64,000 bases of DNA from Elmis aenea (taxonomy: Eukaryota; Arthropoda; Insecta; Coleoptera; Elmidae), in NCBI GenBank assembly GCA_947652605.1, contig OX393581.1, positions 12,590,640 to 12,654,639 of the forward strand, written 5' to 3'. Shown here piece after piece: positions 1 to 12,330 of this stretch (its first letter is position 1; the number at the start of each line of letters is the position of its first letter). Both the position numbers and the translations under genes were made by a program. The notes beneath the pieces were generated by a model that saw nothing but the letters and a program-made list of their open reading frames with translations, ran no database searches and had not been told where the DNA came from.

Positions 1-3000
1 CTTGCTGAATTCGATTATGTAAAAATATACTGGGTGTTCAATTAAAAAAAAATACCTTTAGTGACGCCCCACTTTTATGAAACACCCTGTATACTTGAAA
101 CTAATTTTAAAACATGCACGTCTAGAAATACTATAAGTTTCAATAAAAACTTTTTTTTATTAAGTTGACAATAAGGGCAATAATGGACTTTATCGCACTA
201 ATGGCGCACCCTGTATAAGTACATATATGTTGGGGGTCTATTAAAAATTCTCATAAATAGTTTTGGTAAAATTAAAAATTACGAAATACTTTTAAAACCC
301 CCTTTACAAGAACTGTTTGTTTATCCTAAGATTATCCAAATATCGCACGCTTAAAAGGGGATGAACCCAGTATTTTCTTTTATTTTTATTACATCTGTAC
401 TTCCTAAGGTAAATTAGCCCAAGGAGATAACGTTTGTTGACAGCAGCACACATCCTTTTATCGTCACAACTAAAAACAAACTATTCAGCGGCAGCGGTAA
501 TGCCGTCGTGTGTGAAAGACTCGAACTTGCGGTGCCGCTACCGCTGGCGGCAACTGCAGCGGTATTGCCGTCGTGTGTGAAAACGGCCTTCGGGTTTCTA
601 ACGTTCAAGTTTCTAGCACGTCGTGGATCTATAATTTCCGGTAACAGACAATTTTCATAAAAAGTTATTCATTTTGATTTCATTTTGGTATCCCAAAAGC
701 GCTTGTCCCTGTATATCTAAAATCAATAGAAATTATGATAACCAAAAATAAGAACAAGTAAAAGTAATAATAAAAAATTAAACATACTCTCTTGCTCTTG
801 CACATCTACGTCTTGCCGATATTTTTCGGCTATAGTAGTTGCTTTTACTTTTAAAAATGTTCGCCCCATGATTTATTCTATAGATTCTATAACAATAAAT
901 TGACATTTAGATTTTCCTCTCATGTTTTGTGTTGTATGTTGTAGAGCAGACATACGGCGATAAAATGGTGGGGTATTGCAGCGCCTTCGCTTCGGAAAGT
1001 ACAAGTGAAATTTCCTTAAAAATGGGTTTCTTAGTTCAAGTTTTTAGAAAAAGATTGTGAATAAATTTATTTCAAATTAACAACAATTATTAAAAACATG
1101 TTCCTTAACGGCGGTACAGGACGATATTTTAATTTTAGCTAATAGTTTACAAACATTGATGGTGTAAACAGACGTCAATTTTTAATATTTTTTTATGTTT
1201 AACAGTATTAACTTTTTTAAAAATCGATTCTGTACCGCCATTCTTAAACCAATAATCTGTTTACTTACAAATTTTTAAGTACTTTTGATAATTAGTGTAA
1301 GAAAAAAACTTGAATTACGAAAGCTCTTTTAATGCGTGCCTTTAGTTCCCCCTTAAGACGAAAAAGTTGGGAGAAAAAAAAAGAAATTCAACTTTTTTTA
1401 TATTTTTGCTATAACATCTGACGTACAAGAAATTTTGTATTTTTAAAAATTGATTGTAGGTTCTCTCATGCTTGGGTATAATTTATCTAATTTAAGCAAT
1501 GTTGTATCTTTTATAATCAACGAGATCCCCATGCTGGAAATGTTATCTGGGACACTCTGTCCACTTAAAATGGTGTTAATTTGTCCAAAGGAAAATTAAA
1601 TAATATTTGCCTCAAATCGTGCGTCCAATTTAAAATTTTTTGAAAAGACATTTCGAATAATATTTATCCAATTTCAATAATTTTTATTAACTAAGCACCT
1701 TCGGTTGTTAATAATAATCTGTACAATAATTACGTTACATTGGGAATGGTTATGTTTAAAATTCACAGAATCTAGTTATTAACCCATTTTTATAAAATTA
1801 CCTACATAAATTGCGTAAGTTATTAAATAACACACACACACAAATGTCTTTATTTTAGTTACTTTTTTTTTTACTAATAAATAGTCTGCGCCTTTTGTCA
1901 TTTGCAATCTATTTAATGTTTATAAATTTAAACTCCACAAGTTTGTCCTTATGGTAATAGCGACAATATCAAATTAACACAAAATTTAAGATGAAATTGG
2001 CACCAAAAATTTGGGTGACGATTACTTCCTAAAAAAATCTTTCTTAGTTCAAAAAAAAGTACACAGACATTTTTCACAACTTTTTAGTCTCCTTTCCTTA
2101 AGTTTTTCTTTATGTTACCCCATTTTTATAGCTATTTTTGAATGTATACAACTGCCATAAAAATATTGAAGGGATCGAATAAGAAATGACGTATAAATAT
2201 TGAAAATGCAGTGAAAACACTCGAAAAGAGATCGGAGTGGTTTTTTGACATACGTCCATCAATTAGCGTCGTTTCCAAATATATGCAAACGCTGCAACTT
2301 TGCCCTCCAACGATACAGAGTTGTGCTAAATATTTGATGCAGTTGGTCAACAATCTTGTAAAGTATATCATGAATATCGAATATCATGTATTTTACATTG
2401 ATCACTCTTTATCATTCAGCCTAACTTTTCTTAAAGAACGTCAGAAAAATAAAAGTTCTTGTATCCCATTAAATTTCAACGATTCATTTCCTTAAAAATG
2501 TTTATTTAAGGATCACATTAAGGTCGTTTTCAAGTGTTAGGACGTCTATCTGCAGCCAAAAGTGCAATTAAAATCTTTTTTTGGACGTGTCTTGTTCTAA
2601 GAAAGTTATTTTTAAGAAACTTTTTTGGACTATTTGTTTAAAAAAAAAAGATATAGCATCAAACTATTTAAACCTAAAACATTGTAACAGTATAGCTTAT
2701 TATCCAAAGAAATGTTTTTATTTTTCCAAACTTAGAACTGCGTGTACCTTCCTCTAGGAGTCGCTCTTTTTTATGACAGCGTTTTTTTTCCCGCAAAATA
2801 TTATGCCATTTGTTAATCTCTTTCCTAAAGGGTACTTAGGGGTCGACTGACAGATAAGGGTGACTACGTTCATCTTTGATGGTAAACGTTCTTGTCCCTA
2901 GTTTATACATTAAATTTTCCACATCCCAGTACAGCTGTTTTGGATTCCCTTTTCCCTCGTTACCTGGTTTAAAAAGGGTATAAGAAAACCTTATGTGCAT

Positions 3001-3045
3001 ATAACTTTAAAAAAAACGATGAAAAATTAAAGCAGTTCCTATCAC
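1..3045. other. AT-rich non-coding stretch, repeat scraps
   Basis: No credible gene is visible. Positions 26-92 form a short unit bounded by inverted TACTGGGTGT / ACACCCTGTA ends, a terminal motif that recurs through the window. A locally GC-richer patch holds a direct repeat of about 27 bp (491-517 and 556-582) containing GCCGTCGTGTGTGAAA. A small inverted pair with CGGCGGTACAG / CTGTACCGCC lies near 1107-1242. A short CA microsatellite sits near 1831-1843. The open frames here are short and unlike known proteins. Confidence 0.6.
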
Positions 3046-3435
3046 CAGTGGCGTACGCAGAAAAAATATTTCAGGGGGGATATTGTTGTAATTTACAAAA
3101 ATAATACCGACTATTTTCAAACGGGGCATGGTAATGGTGCAATTAGAAAATGATCTGCGGGGGCTAGACACAAATAGTGAGTCGTAAGAAAAAGTTGCGG
3201 GGGGTCCAGGGGGGCAACAGCCTCCCGGGTAACAGCGCCATAGACAATTTTAATTTTTAAGGTCAAACGTACCCAAAAATAGCAGTTATGAGCAAAATAT
3301 ACAAACATAATATATTTTATATGTATGGAAAAGCAGTCTGTCGTGCAATTTTGAAATGCGGTAATTATAGTTTCAGTTCTTTTCAAACTTTCGGGGGGAA
3401 TTTATCCTTTTAATTCCCCCTTGCGTACGCCACTG
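3046..3435. mobile_element. hAT-type MITE (CAGTGGCGTACGC ends)
   Basis: A 390-bp non-autonomous element. The ends are inverted (CAGTGGCGTACGCA on the left, GCGTACGCCACTG on the right), each followed inward by a run of G or C. It is flanked by the 8-bp near-duplication CCTATCAC / CCTTTCAC (7 of 8). The CAGTGGC terminus and 8-bp target duplication are typical of hAT transposons. A 89-codon minus-strand frame inside has no recognisable domain and is probably chance. Confidence 0.8.
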
Positions 3436-3439
3436 CCTT

Positions 3440-3995
3440 TCACGCAATTTGCAATGTGAAGGCAATGTCAATAACCTAATGCATATATTTCTTATATCTT
3501 CTGAAAGGTTTGATAAGCAAGAAGGAGATATCAAAACAAACGAAGACGCGAATTTTTTAATGCATTCTCACGTACAGTTCAGAAATTTGCACACAAAAAC
3601 AAAGAATACAGGCACAGGAAATGAGAAGAATAGAGAGATGTAAACAGATTGATAAAATCAGTAAAAAAGTCGAAATGACCCAGGAGTAACAGATATTAAT
3701 AAAACGATGGAGACGAACCAATTAAGATGGCTTGGACATCTACTACGCATGCCAGAAAGAAGATACGCGAAAATAGGATGGGAAATGAAGATAGAGAGAA
3801 AAAGAAATAGAGAAAGACCAAGAATAAAATGGGAAAAAGAAGTGATGCAGAGACTAGAAGAATAAGGAGTCAGCTGGAGAGATGTGCCACAATTAGCTAA
3901 CGATAGGCAGGAGTGGAGAAACATAACAGAAATAGAAAAGCATAATCCACACCGAAAGGTACAAGAGGAACCGATTAAGAAGAAGATTTAAAAGA
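3440..3995 (+). pseudogene. RTE-like non-LTR retrotransposon, C-terminal tail remnant
   Basis: Conceptual translation of the plus strand gives broken pieces of the C-terminal region of an endonuclease-reverse transcriptase polyprotein. The clearest is QLRWLGHLLRMPERRYAKIG at about 3718-3777, followed by a basic RPRIKWEKEV segment and a SWRDVPQLAND-like end. This RWxGHxxRM plus GRPRxxW layout is characteristic of RTE/CR1-like insect elements downstream of the RT domain. Stops and frameshifts break it, so it is dead. A second copy of the same family lies at 45660-46220. The 5' RT and endonuclease parts are absent here. Confidence 0.75.
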
Positions 3996-4126
3996 TGGTA
4001 AGAACGAAAAAATACTAAAGAGAAAAGACTTTTCCTCATTTTTCGCACTTATTGGGTATTCTCGATTTTGTTTTGTTTTTCACCGTTTTGTTGCTGTGTC
4101 AATTTTCTTCTTTTAAATACCCCATA

Positions 4127-4396
4127 TATATGATTACATTGTTTTTAGCCTTTTAAAACGAACCTTATGATGCGTCTAAAAAACGTTTTCGTGTTATCTA
4201 CATTTTTCAAAATATTTCTAGTTATCAGCACTTTCATAAATTTTGAAGGCAGAACTCCTCGATGCATCGTAGGTTATTGCCATCAATTTATGGTTGTTCC
4301 TACTTCTCTGCTTCCTTTTGGTTTATCCTGTCTTATCATCTTTGGTCATCCTTGTTGTTCCATCTTGTCTTTTTTATATTTCTCTCGATTTCCTTA
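4127..4396. repeat. 270-bp segment duplicated at 18124-18397
   Basis: This segment is nearly identical, in the same orientation, to 18124-18397, where it is held between two copies of a foldback end. On the minus strand, its right edge and the adjoining sequence read as a charged, coiled-coil-like stretch (LEINDLEEQIRKSREI). This resembles ORF1 of RTE-like retrotransposons, so the segment may be retrotransposon-derived. The plus-strand 85-codon frame over it is hydrophobic and unsupported. Confidence 0.75.
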
Positions 4397-4465
4397 TTTG
4401 TTCTTCCAGATCATTAATTTCTAGCCGTTCTCTTGAATCTTGATTTCTTATTTGGTCCATAAGTA

Positions 4466-5040
4466 CGAGGCACGTTTTTTTAAAAGTAAGTACCGCCTTG
4501 AAATATGATCTCTGCGGCGTTGCGTTCGCCGTTCCTGCATCTATTGGCTAGCCACAGATGCCATTACGAAGCGTCCGTCCGAGTTTACGTTTGTTTGTGC
4601 GTGTTTAAAATGCCTCGGACTATTGAAAATCCCGTGGATTGTGAAATACGCGCTGTAATTAGTTTCTTAAATGCAAGAGATGTGAAAGCGGCCAAATGGT
4701 TTTGCTTCACGACAATGCTCGTCCACACGTGGCTCATCGAACCCAAGATCTGATCGCGTCATGTGGCTGGGAACAACTTGATCACGCCCCGTATAGCACT
4801 GATCTTGCGTCCATTGAGTAATACTTGTTCCTGCACTTAAAGAAGCACCTTGGCGGTCAGCGCTACGACATCGATGACGACGTCAAAACGGCCGAGCTGT
4901 AGTGGTTAACAAATCTGGCGGCAGAGTTCTAAGAGGATGGAATACAGAAGCTGGTCATACAAAACGACAAGTGCCCTTAATATAGGAAGAAATTATGTTG
5001 AAAAGTAGATTAAGGTCCAGACGTATAAAAATAAAGTTGG
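4466..5040 (+). pseudogene. mariner transposase relic (irritans-like), internally deleted
   Basis: A TA dinucleotide at 4464-4465 precedes a mariner-like 5' terminus (CGAGGCACG...AAGTACCG). An ATG at 4610 opens MPRTIENPVDCEIRAVISFL, matching the N-terminal helix-turn-helix region of mariner transposases. After about 28 codons the sequence jumps to the second catalytic region, read in another frame: HDNARPHVA around 4710, then a decayed YSxDLA motif and a YDIDDDVKTA-like stretch. The tail near 4980-5000 resembles the usual mariner C-terminus. Several stops are present. Most of the ~345-residue enzyme, including the first catalytic Asp, is deleted. I do not see a matching 3' terminal repeat. 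Confidence 0.8.
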
Positions 5041-5089
5041 AGAAGAGAAATAATGTTCACCTTCATTCATTTTAATCTTTACTGAAACA

Positions 5090-5600
5090 CAATTACTCTG
5101 AAAATTTCCTTCACCTGTCATATTTGCGTTTTCAACCAATCACTAATCTTAAATCTTCTAGAGACTACCAATAGGAGCATTATTACACGGCAATAATTTT
5201 ACATTCCCCTGTCAAATGTTAATCCTCCTGTCAAATTTGCGTTTTCGACCAATGACAAACTCAGATTTCCTAGAAACGACCAATAAACATAATCATACCC
5301 TGATAATATCCTTTTCGCAATTAACAGATTTTGGCGTTTATTGGTCGTTTCTAAGAAATCTGAGTTTGTCGAAAATATAAATTTGGAGTGAGAATTAAAT
5401 ATTTTGGTAATGACAATTTTTTGACGAATTTCGGCGACCAGTAGCGTTACTTAAACATAGATTAAACCACACGCCTGACGCACCACTCTGACAGTACTTG
5501 TAAAATTTGACATAACGTACATTTAATTTGACAGGTAGGTTAGGTGAAGGAAATTTTCTGACGAAATATAACTCGTGCATTGCAAATAATCTATATTTTT
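5090..5600 (+). repeat. ~510-bp interspersed repeat, inverted copy at 62727-63243
   Basis: This block is the reverse complement of 62727-63243, with moderate divergence. Its ends form a short terminal inverted repeat (GAAAATTTCCTTCACCT near 5101, AGGTGAAGGAAATTTTC near 5543). Inside, the motif CAAATTTGCGTTTTCGACC and its complement recur, giving nested palindromy. It has the size and design of a MITE, but I cannot assign a superfamily. The frames over it are not real genes. Confidence 0.75.
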
Positions 5601-6540
5601 TGACAAATCTTCACTCATGCAAGTTGAATCAGAAAAAATCACTTGTGCACTTCGTGCACTCGTGTTTTTTCAGCTCAACTTTCATTCGGGCATATTTACC
5701 AAAAATTATCGATAATTTTCAATGCACTTATTATATTACTACTGAAAATGTTCAAGCTAGTAGATTTTCCAAACTCTATTTTGCATTATTTTTTCATGTT
5801 TCAAAATTGCATACTATACGGAATACGTGAAAACAAAAATCGAAAAAGAAAAGTTTACACTTTGTGAATAAAATTTTCATTGTTCAATTTCAAGCAGCTC
5901 TCATGTACACGCTTTAAAAGCATATGTCGCCTGTTTTTATTTTGTTTTATCTAACCTGTTGAAAACTTGATGAAAAATATAATTTAAAAATACCACCTGT
6001 TTCGTGTTTCAAGTAAAATATTGCTCGCCATTCGTGTATATTTAGCTCACGGCTATATCGGTATTGGTTATTTCAATTAAGATTTATTTATTATTCTGTA
6101 ATTACATGTCCAAGAAGTTCTAATCGAGAGGCATATCGTTAGTTGTCGTAACGAGGGTCCTAATTAAAGAGCATTAGAAAATGAACAAATGTGGCAACAG
6201 CGGTCTAATGGAACTGGGAGCAGTTACATAGTTATACATAGTAGTATAACAATGTCATGGTCTCATGGAAGTTTAGCGTGACGCGAGACATTATGACAAC
6301 CAGAATATTAAAAATTGAATAACAGATATGAAATAACTAAAATAACATTGTGTGTTATAGTTAAGGCAAATGGAAATGTTTGACCATTAAAACAATTGGT
6401 GCATAAATCTGGCGTGTTTCCTGTAAATTCTCTTTGTATACACTATAGAGCGTTGCAGAATACGTATTTGACTATTTTCGCGATTTCGTTCGTGTGTGTG
6501 TGTATGGATCAGACGGTAAAATTGTAAATTTTCGATATTG
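5601..6540. other. no feature seen
   Basis: AT-rich sequence. The short open frames at 5528-5867 are hydrophobic, lack domains and partly overlap the repeat to the left. A small GT run lies near 6493-6502. I see nothing supportable. Confidence 0.5.
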
Positions 6541-7057
6541 ATCCGCTCAGCTACTTGCTTCGCTTTTAGATGGCCGTCCGAGTTCCAAATTTTTCATTCT
6601 TGTAAGCAGTCAGACTCACCTGTCAAATAGTACTTCAGATGGCGCCCTCAGTGATGTATTTTAATGGCCAACTTCATTGATAATCCACTCAGTTACCTGT
6701 AAAAATAACAAAAAGCAATCAGCTACGCTTATAGAAAAATTCCTGCGGTAAATATGTGCTTTACTAATCTCACAGCTTTTTAACGGGTTTGTTGCTTTGC
6801 TAAAAAATGTTTATACGTTTCCTAAACTCAGTGACAATTGCTAATTAAATCATGAAGGCTAATTGTTACAACTATTCATGAAAATATTTGTTGAATTTTT
6901 TCTAATTTGAACATTTAGCGGCAATTTTTAGTAATAACATGACATTTAAAATACATCACTGACCGACAGATGATTCTGACTGCTTACAACAATGAAAATC
7001 TTGGAATTGAGACAGCCTTATAAGTAGCGGAGCGGATTATAAATGAAATTGGCCATG
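6541..7057. mobile_element. MITE family E, two head-to-head copies; empty site for the 31-kb piggyBac
   Basis: Positions 6665-7057 start with TGGCCAACTTCATTGATAAT and end with a GGATTATAAATGAAATTGGC-type complement. They match the MITE at 30717-33749. Positions 6541-6664 match, in reverse, the right end of the same MITE, so a partial copy abuts in opposite orientation. The sequence around 6835-6855 reads CAATTGCTAATTAAATCATG. That is the uninterrupted form of the place where the 31-kb piggyBac sits in the other copy, with a single TTAA. Confidence 0.8.
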
Positions 7058-8028
7058 GACGGTTCTTAGACTTATCGCCATCTGTGGGCTAATTTACGGA
7101 ACTAGTTACCGGCCTCAGTCGGTTTTATATGGGAGTTTCCCAAGCTGTGTAGTAGACCGTGCATGACATAAACACACGTATGAAACGTCATTTGGACAGT
7201 CGTCATTTGCTTCATGTTGACAGACGTCATTTGTAAAAGTAAGGTTAATTAGAAAGCTTGAAGCGGCATTTTAAATTTCCACAAATACGCAAATACATTC
7301 GAAGATACACACAATATATTTACCGAACGTGATTTGGTGGCCACACCAGTTTATTGAAGACTATGACTTGCTACACGGTTATAATGTAGCAAATATACGT
7401 TTAATTTACAATTAACGACTTAATTTACAAATAGGCATCTATAAGGAAGCCCTTGAACTATTTAGTAAAAGCTTTAGCAAAATGGGCCTGCAAATTTTCA
7501 ATTATTTTTGCCATAAAATTCGTACCGGATTTAATTTATCACTAGCAGTAATAGCAATTTAATAACTGCCGTTGCCAAAAGTTCAGTGAACCGCTAATTA
7601 AATCTGGACTAAATTTGAAATAAAGTATTCATGAGATCTCTTTTTAAAATAATTAAAATATCACCGAGCCAAAACAAGCAAATTAAAACAATTTAAGCAA
7701 AATAGACTCGGGTTACATTTAATAACGAGTCGATTAACTTTAAAATAAAAGCAGCCTTTTAATAATATTGTTGTAAATTGTGCTTGTAAAAACAATAAGA
7801 TTTTATTCAGAATTGTGTGGCACGTAACATATTAATATTCAGAAAATTTAATTATCAAGAAATAATTATTCTGGTTTCAGGCGAGGCGAGGAAGCGTAAC
7901 AAATGACAGTCTAGCTATAAAATCGATGTTGTTGCTAAAACATTGTATAAACAAATTTTAATAACGATTTGTTTTCATAACGTGTTGATGGTACCTAATA
8001 ATTTATTTTTGGAATTTGGCGCTGTAAG
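7058..8028. other. no feature seen
   Basis: AT-rich intergenic DNA. I see no gene, no long inverted repeat and no clear element ends in this stretch. Confidence 0.5.
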
Positions 8029-9013
8029 CAGGCCCGGACTGGCCATCTGGCAGTTCGGGCAAATGCCCGAAGGGCCGGTGCCCGAATGGGCCGGTTTGGG
8101 CCGGTCTAAGCTACGGGATTAATAAGTTCGGCGCTGAAGTAAAAGGAGCGCAAAAATTATGATAAAAGATGGCATTATAACATTTGCCCGTATACCCGTA
8201 TTCAATCTTAACGTTTTTCAGGGGCTCCACAATACGCAATAGCGACGTATGTTTGATCGCGCCACTCGTGCTTCAGAAATAGTCCCGATATTATCCGAAA
8301 CCTGACGCATAGCTCTAGATGGCGTGTGCATGTGTATATAGTAGTTTCATAATCTACTTATTTTATAAAACACATTGTTTATTAAACAGATTCATAATAA
8401 ATATATTGATGCGAGTTTATTAATTTTTTTTGAGAAACCTACAATAAAAATCTTTTCCATTTGTTGCAAACTTTTTGAATGTTAAAATTACTTCAAAAAT
8501 AAAAATTGCAATTTTAACGTCAAATTTTACATTTTGGTTTTATTATTAATTCTAAATAATCTTTTCCCATGAGGTTTTTTTTTGTATAGGTAAGTTGTTT
8601 TCAATAAGGGCACATTACTCTTATGAATATTTCTGAAATCGCTAAAATCTAGTGCTGTATGAATTTAAAAAAAAAAATGTATCTTAAAATTAGTTTGAGG
8701 TAATGCACCAACTTTTATCAAGAACTAAAAATTTACAATAAAACTCATGATAAAAAATTATTCCATTTGTTGCATACTTTTTGAATGACGCTGTATAAAG
8801 AATATATGTAACGTGAAAAATTAATAAATTAGTTGTGAAAAATAATAGTCAAGTTTCTTTTAAAAAAATCAAAAACATCAAAAGTTCTTAATTTTTAAAT
8901 TTAAATCAATTGATTATTGATTTTTTAAATAAAAATTAAATTTTGACCAACCCTGGCTGTGGGCCTCTATAATCTGAATGCCCGGGCCGATTTTTGTTCC
9001 CAGGCCGTCACTG
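8029..9013. mobile_element. non-autonomous hAT element
   Basis: A 985-bp element beginning CAGGCCCGGACTGGCC and ending GGCCGTCACTG, flanked by a perfect 8-bp duplication GCTGTAAG (8021-8028 and 9014-9021). The subterminal DNA is GC-rich with repeated GGGCCGG and GCCCGA words, while the interior is AT-rich and non-coding. Ends and 8-bp duplication fit hAT. Confidence 0.88.
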
Positions 9014-9021
9014 GCTGTAAG

Positions 9022-9811
9022 TGCTGAAATCGGTATATAATGCGATTAACCTTGATGTGCCTTAATTATAAATGTTTATGAACTATAAAACTTGGAGAGT
9101 ATACAGTGTCTTAAGTTTTTAAAACCGGTGTCACTTCTTTATTTCAAAAGATCAAGTTTGGTGTTTATTTCAAAATATTTGTAAGGATTGCAAGCGTTTT
9201 AAATAAGTATAGAATTTATTGAACTCAACTGTTTTAAAGATTTTCAGTTGTTATAATTTGTTTCTAATTTTTTTTCATTCTTTTATTTTGATACTACATT
9301 TAGAAAAAAATCCTTTAATTCGCTGTTTTTGCACATCAGCGAAACAAAAAAAAAACATAACGGCTCTAAGTTTAGCATCTAATTTAATAATATTTGCTTT
9401 TCGTTAAAAATGAACTAACTGAAAACATTCAAGGGAAATACAAGTGAGCACTTTTCATCTTCCGTTTACCTCGTAAATAAAGACGATTAGGTACCCGCCT
9501 TTGCATTAGAACAAAATTGTTTATGCAGGTAACAACGTAATTGCGTTACAACTGGAAAGCATTACGATTTATGGTTGGTTTGCTCGAAGCTACTTCGAGT
9601 TAACACAGCTGGGTGCAATGCTACATTCGGTTTACCATTAGCGAAGGTCTGAGTTACAAGCGCTAAAAAACGCAATTAACGAGACAACCTTGTTTTAAAG
9701 TTTTCTTAAACAATTAAATTACTACTTTACTTTATTAACCAACTGCAAAATTATATTTGTTAACAGTTAAGCCCATACAAGTTATGTTTACATAAAAGTA
9801 CAAAATACTTA
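9022..9811. other. no feature seen
   Basis: AT-rich sequence without a supportable gene. A 62-codon frame at 9219-9407 is low in complexity and probably chance. Confidence 0.5.
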
Positions 9812-9875
9812 GTCTGAAGCACAGGAAACATTTTAAGAACGTCCTAGCTTTTGTAAGTGCTAGATTGTGTTTAAA
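9812..9875 (+). repeat. detached left flank of the CoA-transferase duplication
   Basis: AGTCTGAAGCACAGGAAA and the following ~60 bp match the reverse complement of about 30610-30672, upstream of CoA-transferase B. In copy A this stretch is separated from the gene's upstream region by the 4.3-kb insertion at 9876-14183. The duplicated unit therefore resumes at 14189. Confidence 0.85.
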
Positions 9876-10000
9876 GCCGCGTCCAGATTAGTGAACAAAA
9901 CTGGGAACCCAACTTAAAGCAGACCACCATTTTAGCGAACCTGCTAAAAAATACCAACACTTGGCGGGTCGAGGTTTTATTGCACTCCTGTGGTACTAGC

Positions 10001-10830
10001 TAGGGTTTCTTTCCCGGGATCCCGGGAACCCGGGATCCCGGTCCATTTTAAGCTATTTTATATTTCCCGGGAAATGCTTTTTGTCCCGGGAATTCCCGGG
10101 ATTTAAAAAAAGTGTTGTTTTCGTTTATTTTGTGCTAAGATATTTGTAATACTATCATAACTTATCAGAATTTTATGCTTAAAATGTCTTTACTAACAGT
10201 AAATTATGAAAAAACTTCAAAAGAATTTTTCTCTTTTAGTATGGCGCAAAGAAGCACGGTCTCCATTACAAAGTTAATATCTTCAAAATACTTTTACAGT
10301 TTTATTTTTGTGTACCCTGATAATTCAAAGCAAAATAGCTTATAAATGAAATTTTATTGATAATAATTATGTTTCTTTGCTGCTAGATGCTCTCAAGACA
10401 ATTTCATCTACATCAATAGAGACTTAAAGAGCATTTTATGCAGCAGAACTTTTTGTTAATAAATTAAGAAAAAGACTAATTGACTGAAGCACAGATCACC
10501 TTTGTTTTCTTAAATTACATTACAAAAATTCATTGTAAAAATTATATTATTGTATTCATAAATATGAAACTGTAATAGAAAGGTTATAATTACCAAATGT
10601 ATGTTTCTCTCACCAATATTATTGAATTATTTGTAATAATCATGGAGCAAAATGTAAATGACGTGGAGTTGTTTTTAAGTAATAAACCGCTCCCTTAATT
10701 TGTTGGGTTATTTTTTTAAAAATATTGACATAATTTATTACATCCCGGGATCCCGGGAAATCCCGGGACAAAGGCCGATTTCTTCCCGGAATCCCGGGAC
10801 AAGCAAAATGGTCAAATATGAGAAACCCTA
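10001..10830. mobile_element. hAT MITE with CCCGGGA-rich ends, copy 1
   Basis: Terminal repeats TAGGGTTTCT / AGAAACCCTA are flanked by GGTACTAG / GGTACTAC (7 of 8). Each end carries clusters of CCCGGGATCCCGGG-like palindromic words: five or more CCCGGG copies at 10013-10100 and again at 10743-10800. The middle is AT-rich and non-coding. The same family recurs inverted at 24468-25188. Confidence 0.85.
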
Positions 10831-11019
10831 GGTACTACACACACACCAGCGTAAAAAAGGTAAACCAGACAATCTGATCGCTGACACGCTTACATAATCG
10901 CCACCCCCCATCGGCTGTCTTAATTGTGAACCTGAGGGCAGTGCATGATATAAGCTACACAAGCTATAACTTAGGACCCCCACTTTCTTGGGGGCCCCCA
11001 AAAAAAATTGTCCATCTAC

Positions 11020-12158
11020 CAGTGGCGTGCGGTGACTTTTCAACCAGGGGATGCTGTCCAAAAAAACGAACAATTTTTTATTTTTTTTATTAATTTTATT
11101 CTATGATCTTTTTCACAAAATTCGTCTATAGCAACATCATACAATCTTTTTTCATTTTTCATATTTAGCAACAATTTTTTTTCAATATTAAAGCGAGAGC
11201 AGACAGTCTATCGTCATTTTGGCTGCTTCTGGTGAATGTTTTTTTCTTTTCATTGTCGAAAACGATCGTTCAGCCGATGCGCTCGTGGAAGGTATAGTGC
11301 AAATTAATTGTATTAATTTAAATACTTCTGTCAAAACATCTTTCAGCTCATCTTTCACAATTAATTCTTTTATGCAATTTATAGATTTTAAATGAAAGTC
11401 GGGAGTCGAGTACAAGTAAACTAATCGACTTTTTAACTTCATAAAATCAAAGTATTTTCTACAAGTTGGCTGAAGTAATTATAATAGAAAATCCGGAAAA
11501 TTCTTTTGATATTATTTAAATTTTCAATCAAAAATTGCAATTATTATTAACCACAGTTTCATCCATATTATAGGTCGTATTAAATAATAATCAAAATTCT
11601 AAGTAGCGAAACAGTGCACTAAAAATAGAGTTAAGCTTATTTAAATAGAAGAAGCTTGATTTAAAGAAAGTAAACAAAAATCAATTTACAACGGAAATGA
11701 TTATTTTGTAGCGTGCGGTAATATCAATCGAGTGCGGCTGCCCTACCATATAACAGTTGCCCCACACAGAGGAACCATGAGAGTAATCGCTTCCCGTAGC
11801 TGTTAAGTCAAGCAACGATGCGGGCAATAGACTAGGGACTGCATCGCAGTACGCATGCGCCAAGAACGCAAATTTCGAATCCACAATCAGAAACGCATCC
11901 CTCAGTCGGGCTCGCAATCGCTAGTGCTGTGCATCGCACACATTTAGTCAGCCGCTCGCTGGATGTAGATTATATAACGCAAATTTTCGAGCAGGCAAAA
12001 CATCGTATATAATAAATAAAATTATCACGTAACAAAAAATCAAATCAAAGCGAAATAAAGCTACACGAAATTCAAATATGATACGGAAAAAAAATATTCT
12101 TGACGTGAATTTTAGGGGATGCGCCGCATCCAACGCATCCATGGACCGCACGCCACTG
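11020..12158. mobile_element. hAT element with transposase fragment
   Basis: The ends are CAGTGGCGTGCGGTGAC on the left and GGACCGCACGCCACTG on the right, flanked by CCATCTAC / CTATCTAC (7 of 8). It contains a minus-strand hAT C-terminal dimerisation fragment (11188-11442) but no complete transposase. It is nested inside the element at 10939-12265. Confidence 0.85.
11188..11442 (-). pseudogene. hAT transposase, C-terminal dimerisation fragment
   Basis: An 84-codon frame contains IPSTSASAERSFSTMKR, the hallmark of the hAT family C-terminal dimerisation region (the ASAERSFS signature of Ac/ZMYM/52-kDa-repressor-like proteins). A normal enzyme has about 600 residues with a BED finger and an RNaseH-like DDE core, none of which is present. 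It ends shortly after the signature, consistent with the natural C-terminus. It is a relic within the 11020-12158 element. Confidence 0.85.
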
Positions 12159-12330
12159 CTATCTACATATTTGGCATATTTGGCACTGACATATAATATC
12201 TGGACTTATAAAGGGCCCCATATCTCAAATAGCTTAGGGCCTTATCTAGTCTAAATCCGGCCCTGCCTGAGGGAGTGGTAAAAATGACGTACGTGCAACC
12301 GTTTGCTCGTTTTTCATACAATTTGTCTCA

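Larger units (their letters stand above)
10939..12265. mobile_element. hAT element hosting another hAT
   Basis: The perfect 8-bp duplication CCTGAGGG lies at 10931-10938 and 12266-12273. The left end is CAGTGCATG, the right end CCGGCCCTG. Its own sequence is only about 190 bp once the insertion at 11020-12158 is removed, so it is a small or deleted element. Confidence 0.75.

Noticed and set aside
414..608. 64-codon Ala/Ser-rich frame
   Set aside because: Made by a 27-bp direct repeat in a GC-richer patch; looks like repeat DNA.
4167..4424. 85-codon plus-strand frame, repeated at 18164-18412, as a conserved small membrane protein
   Set aside because: Its conservation is due to a duplicated 270-bp DNA segment, not to protein selection; the ends differ between copies.
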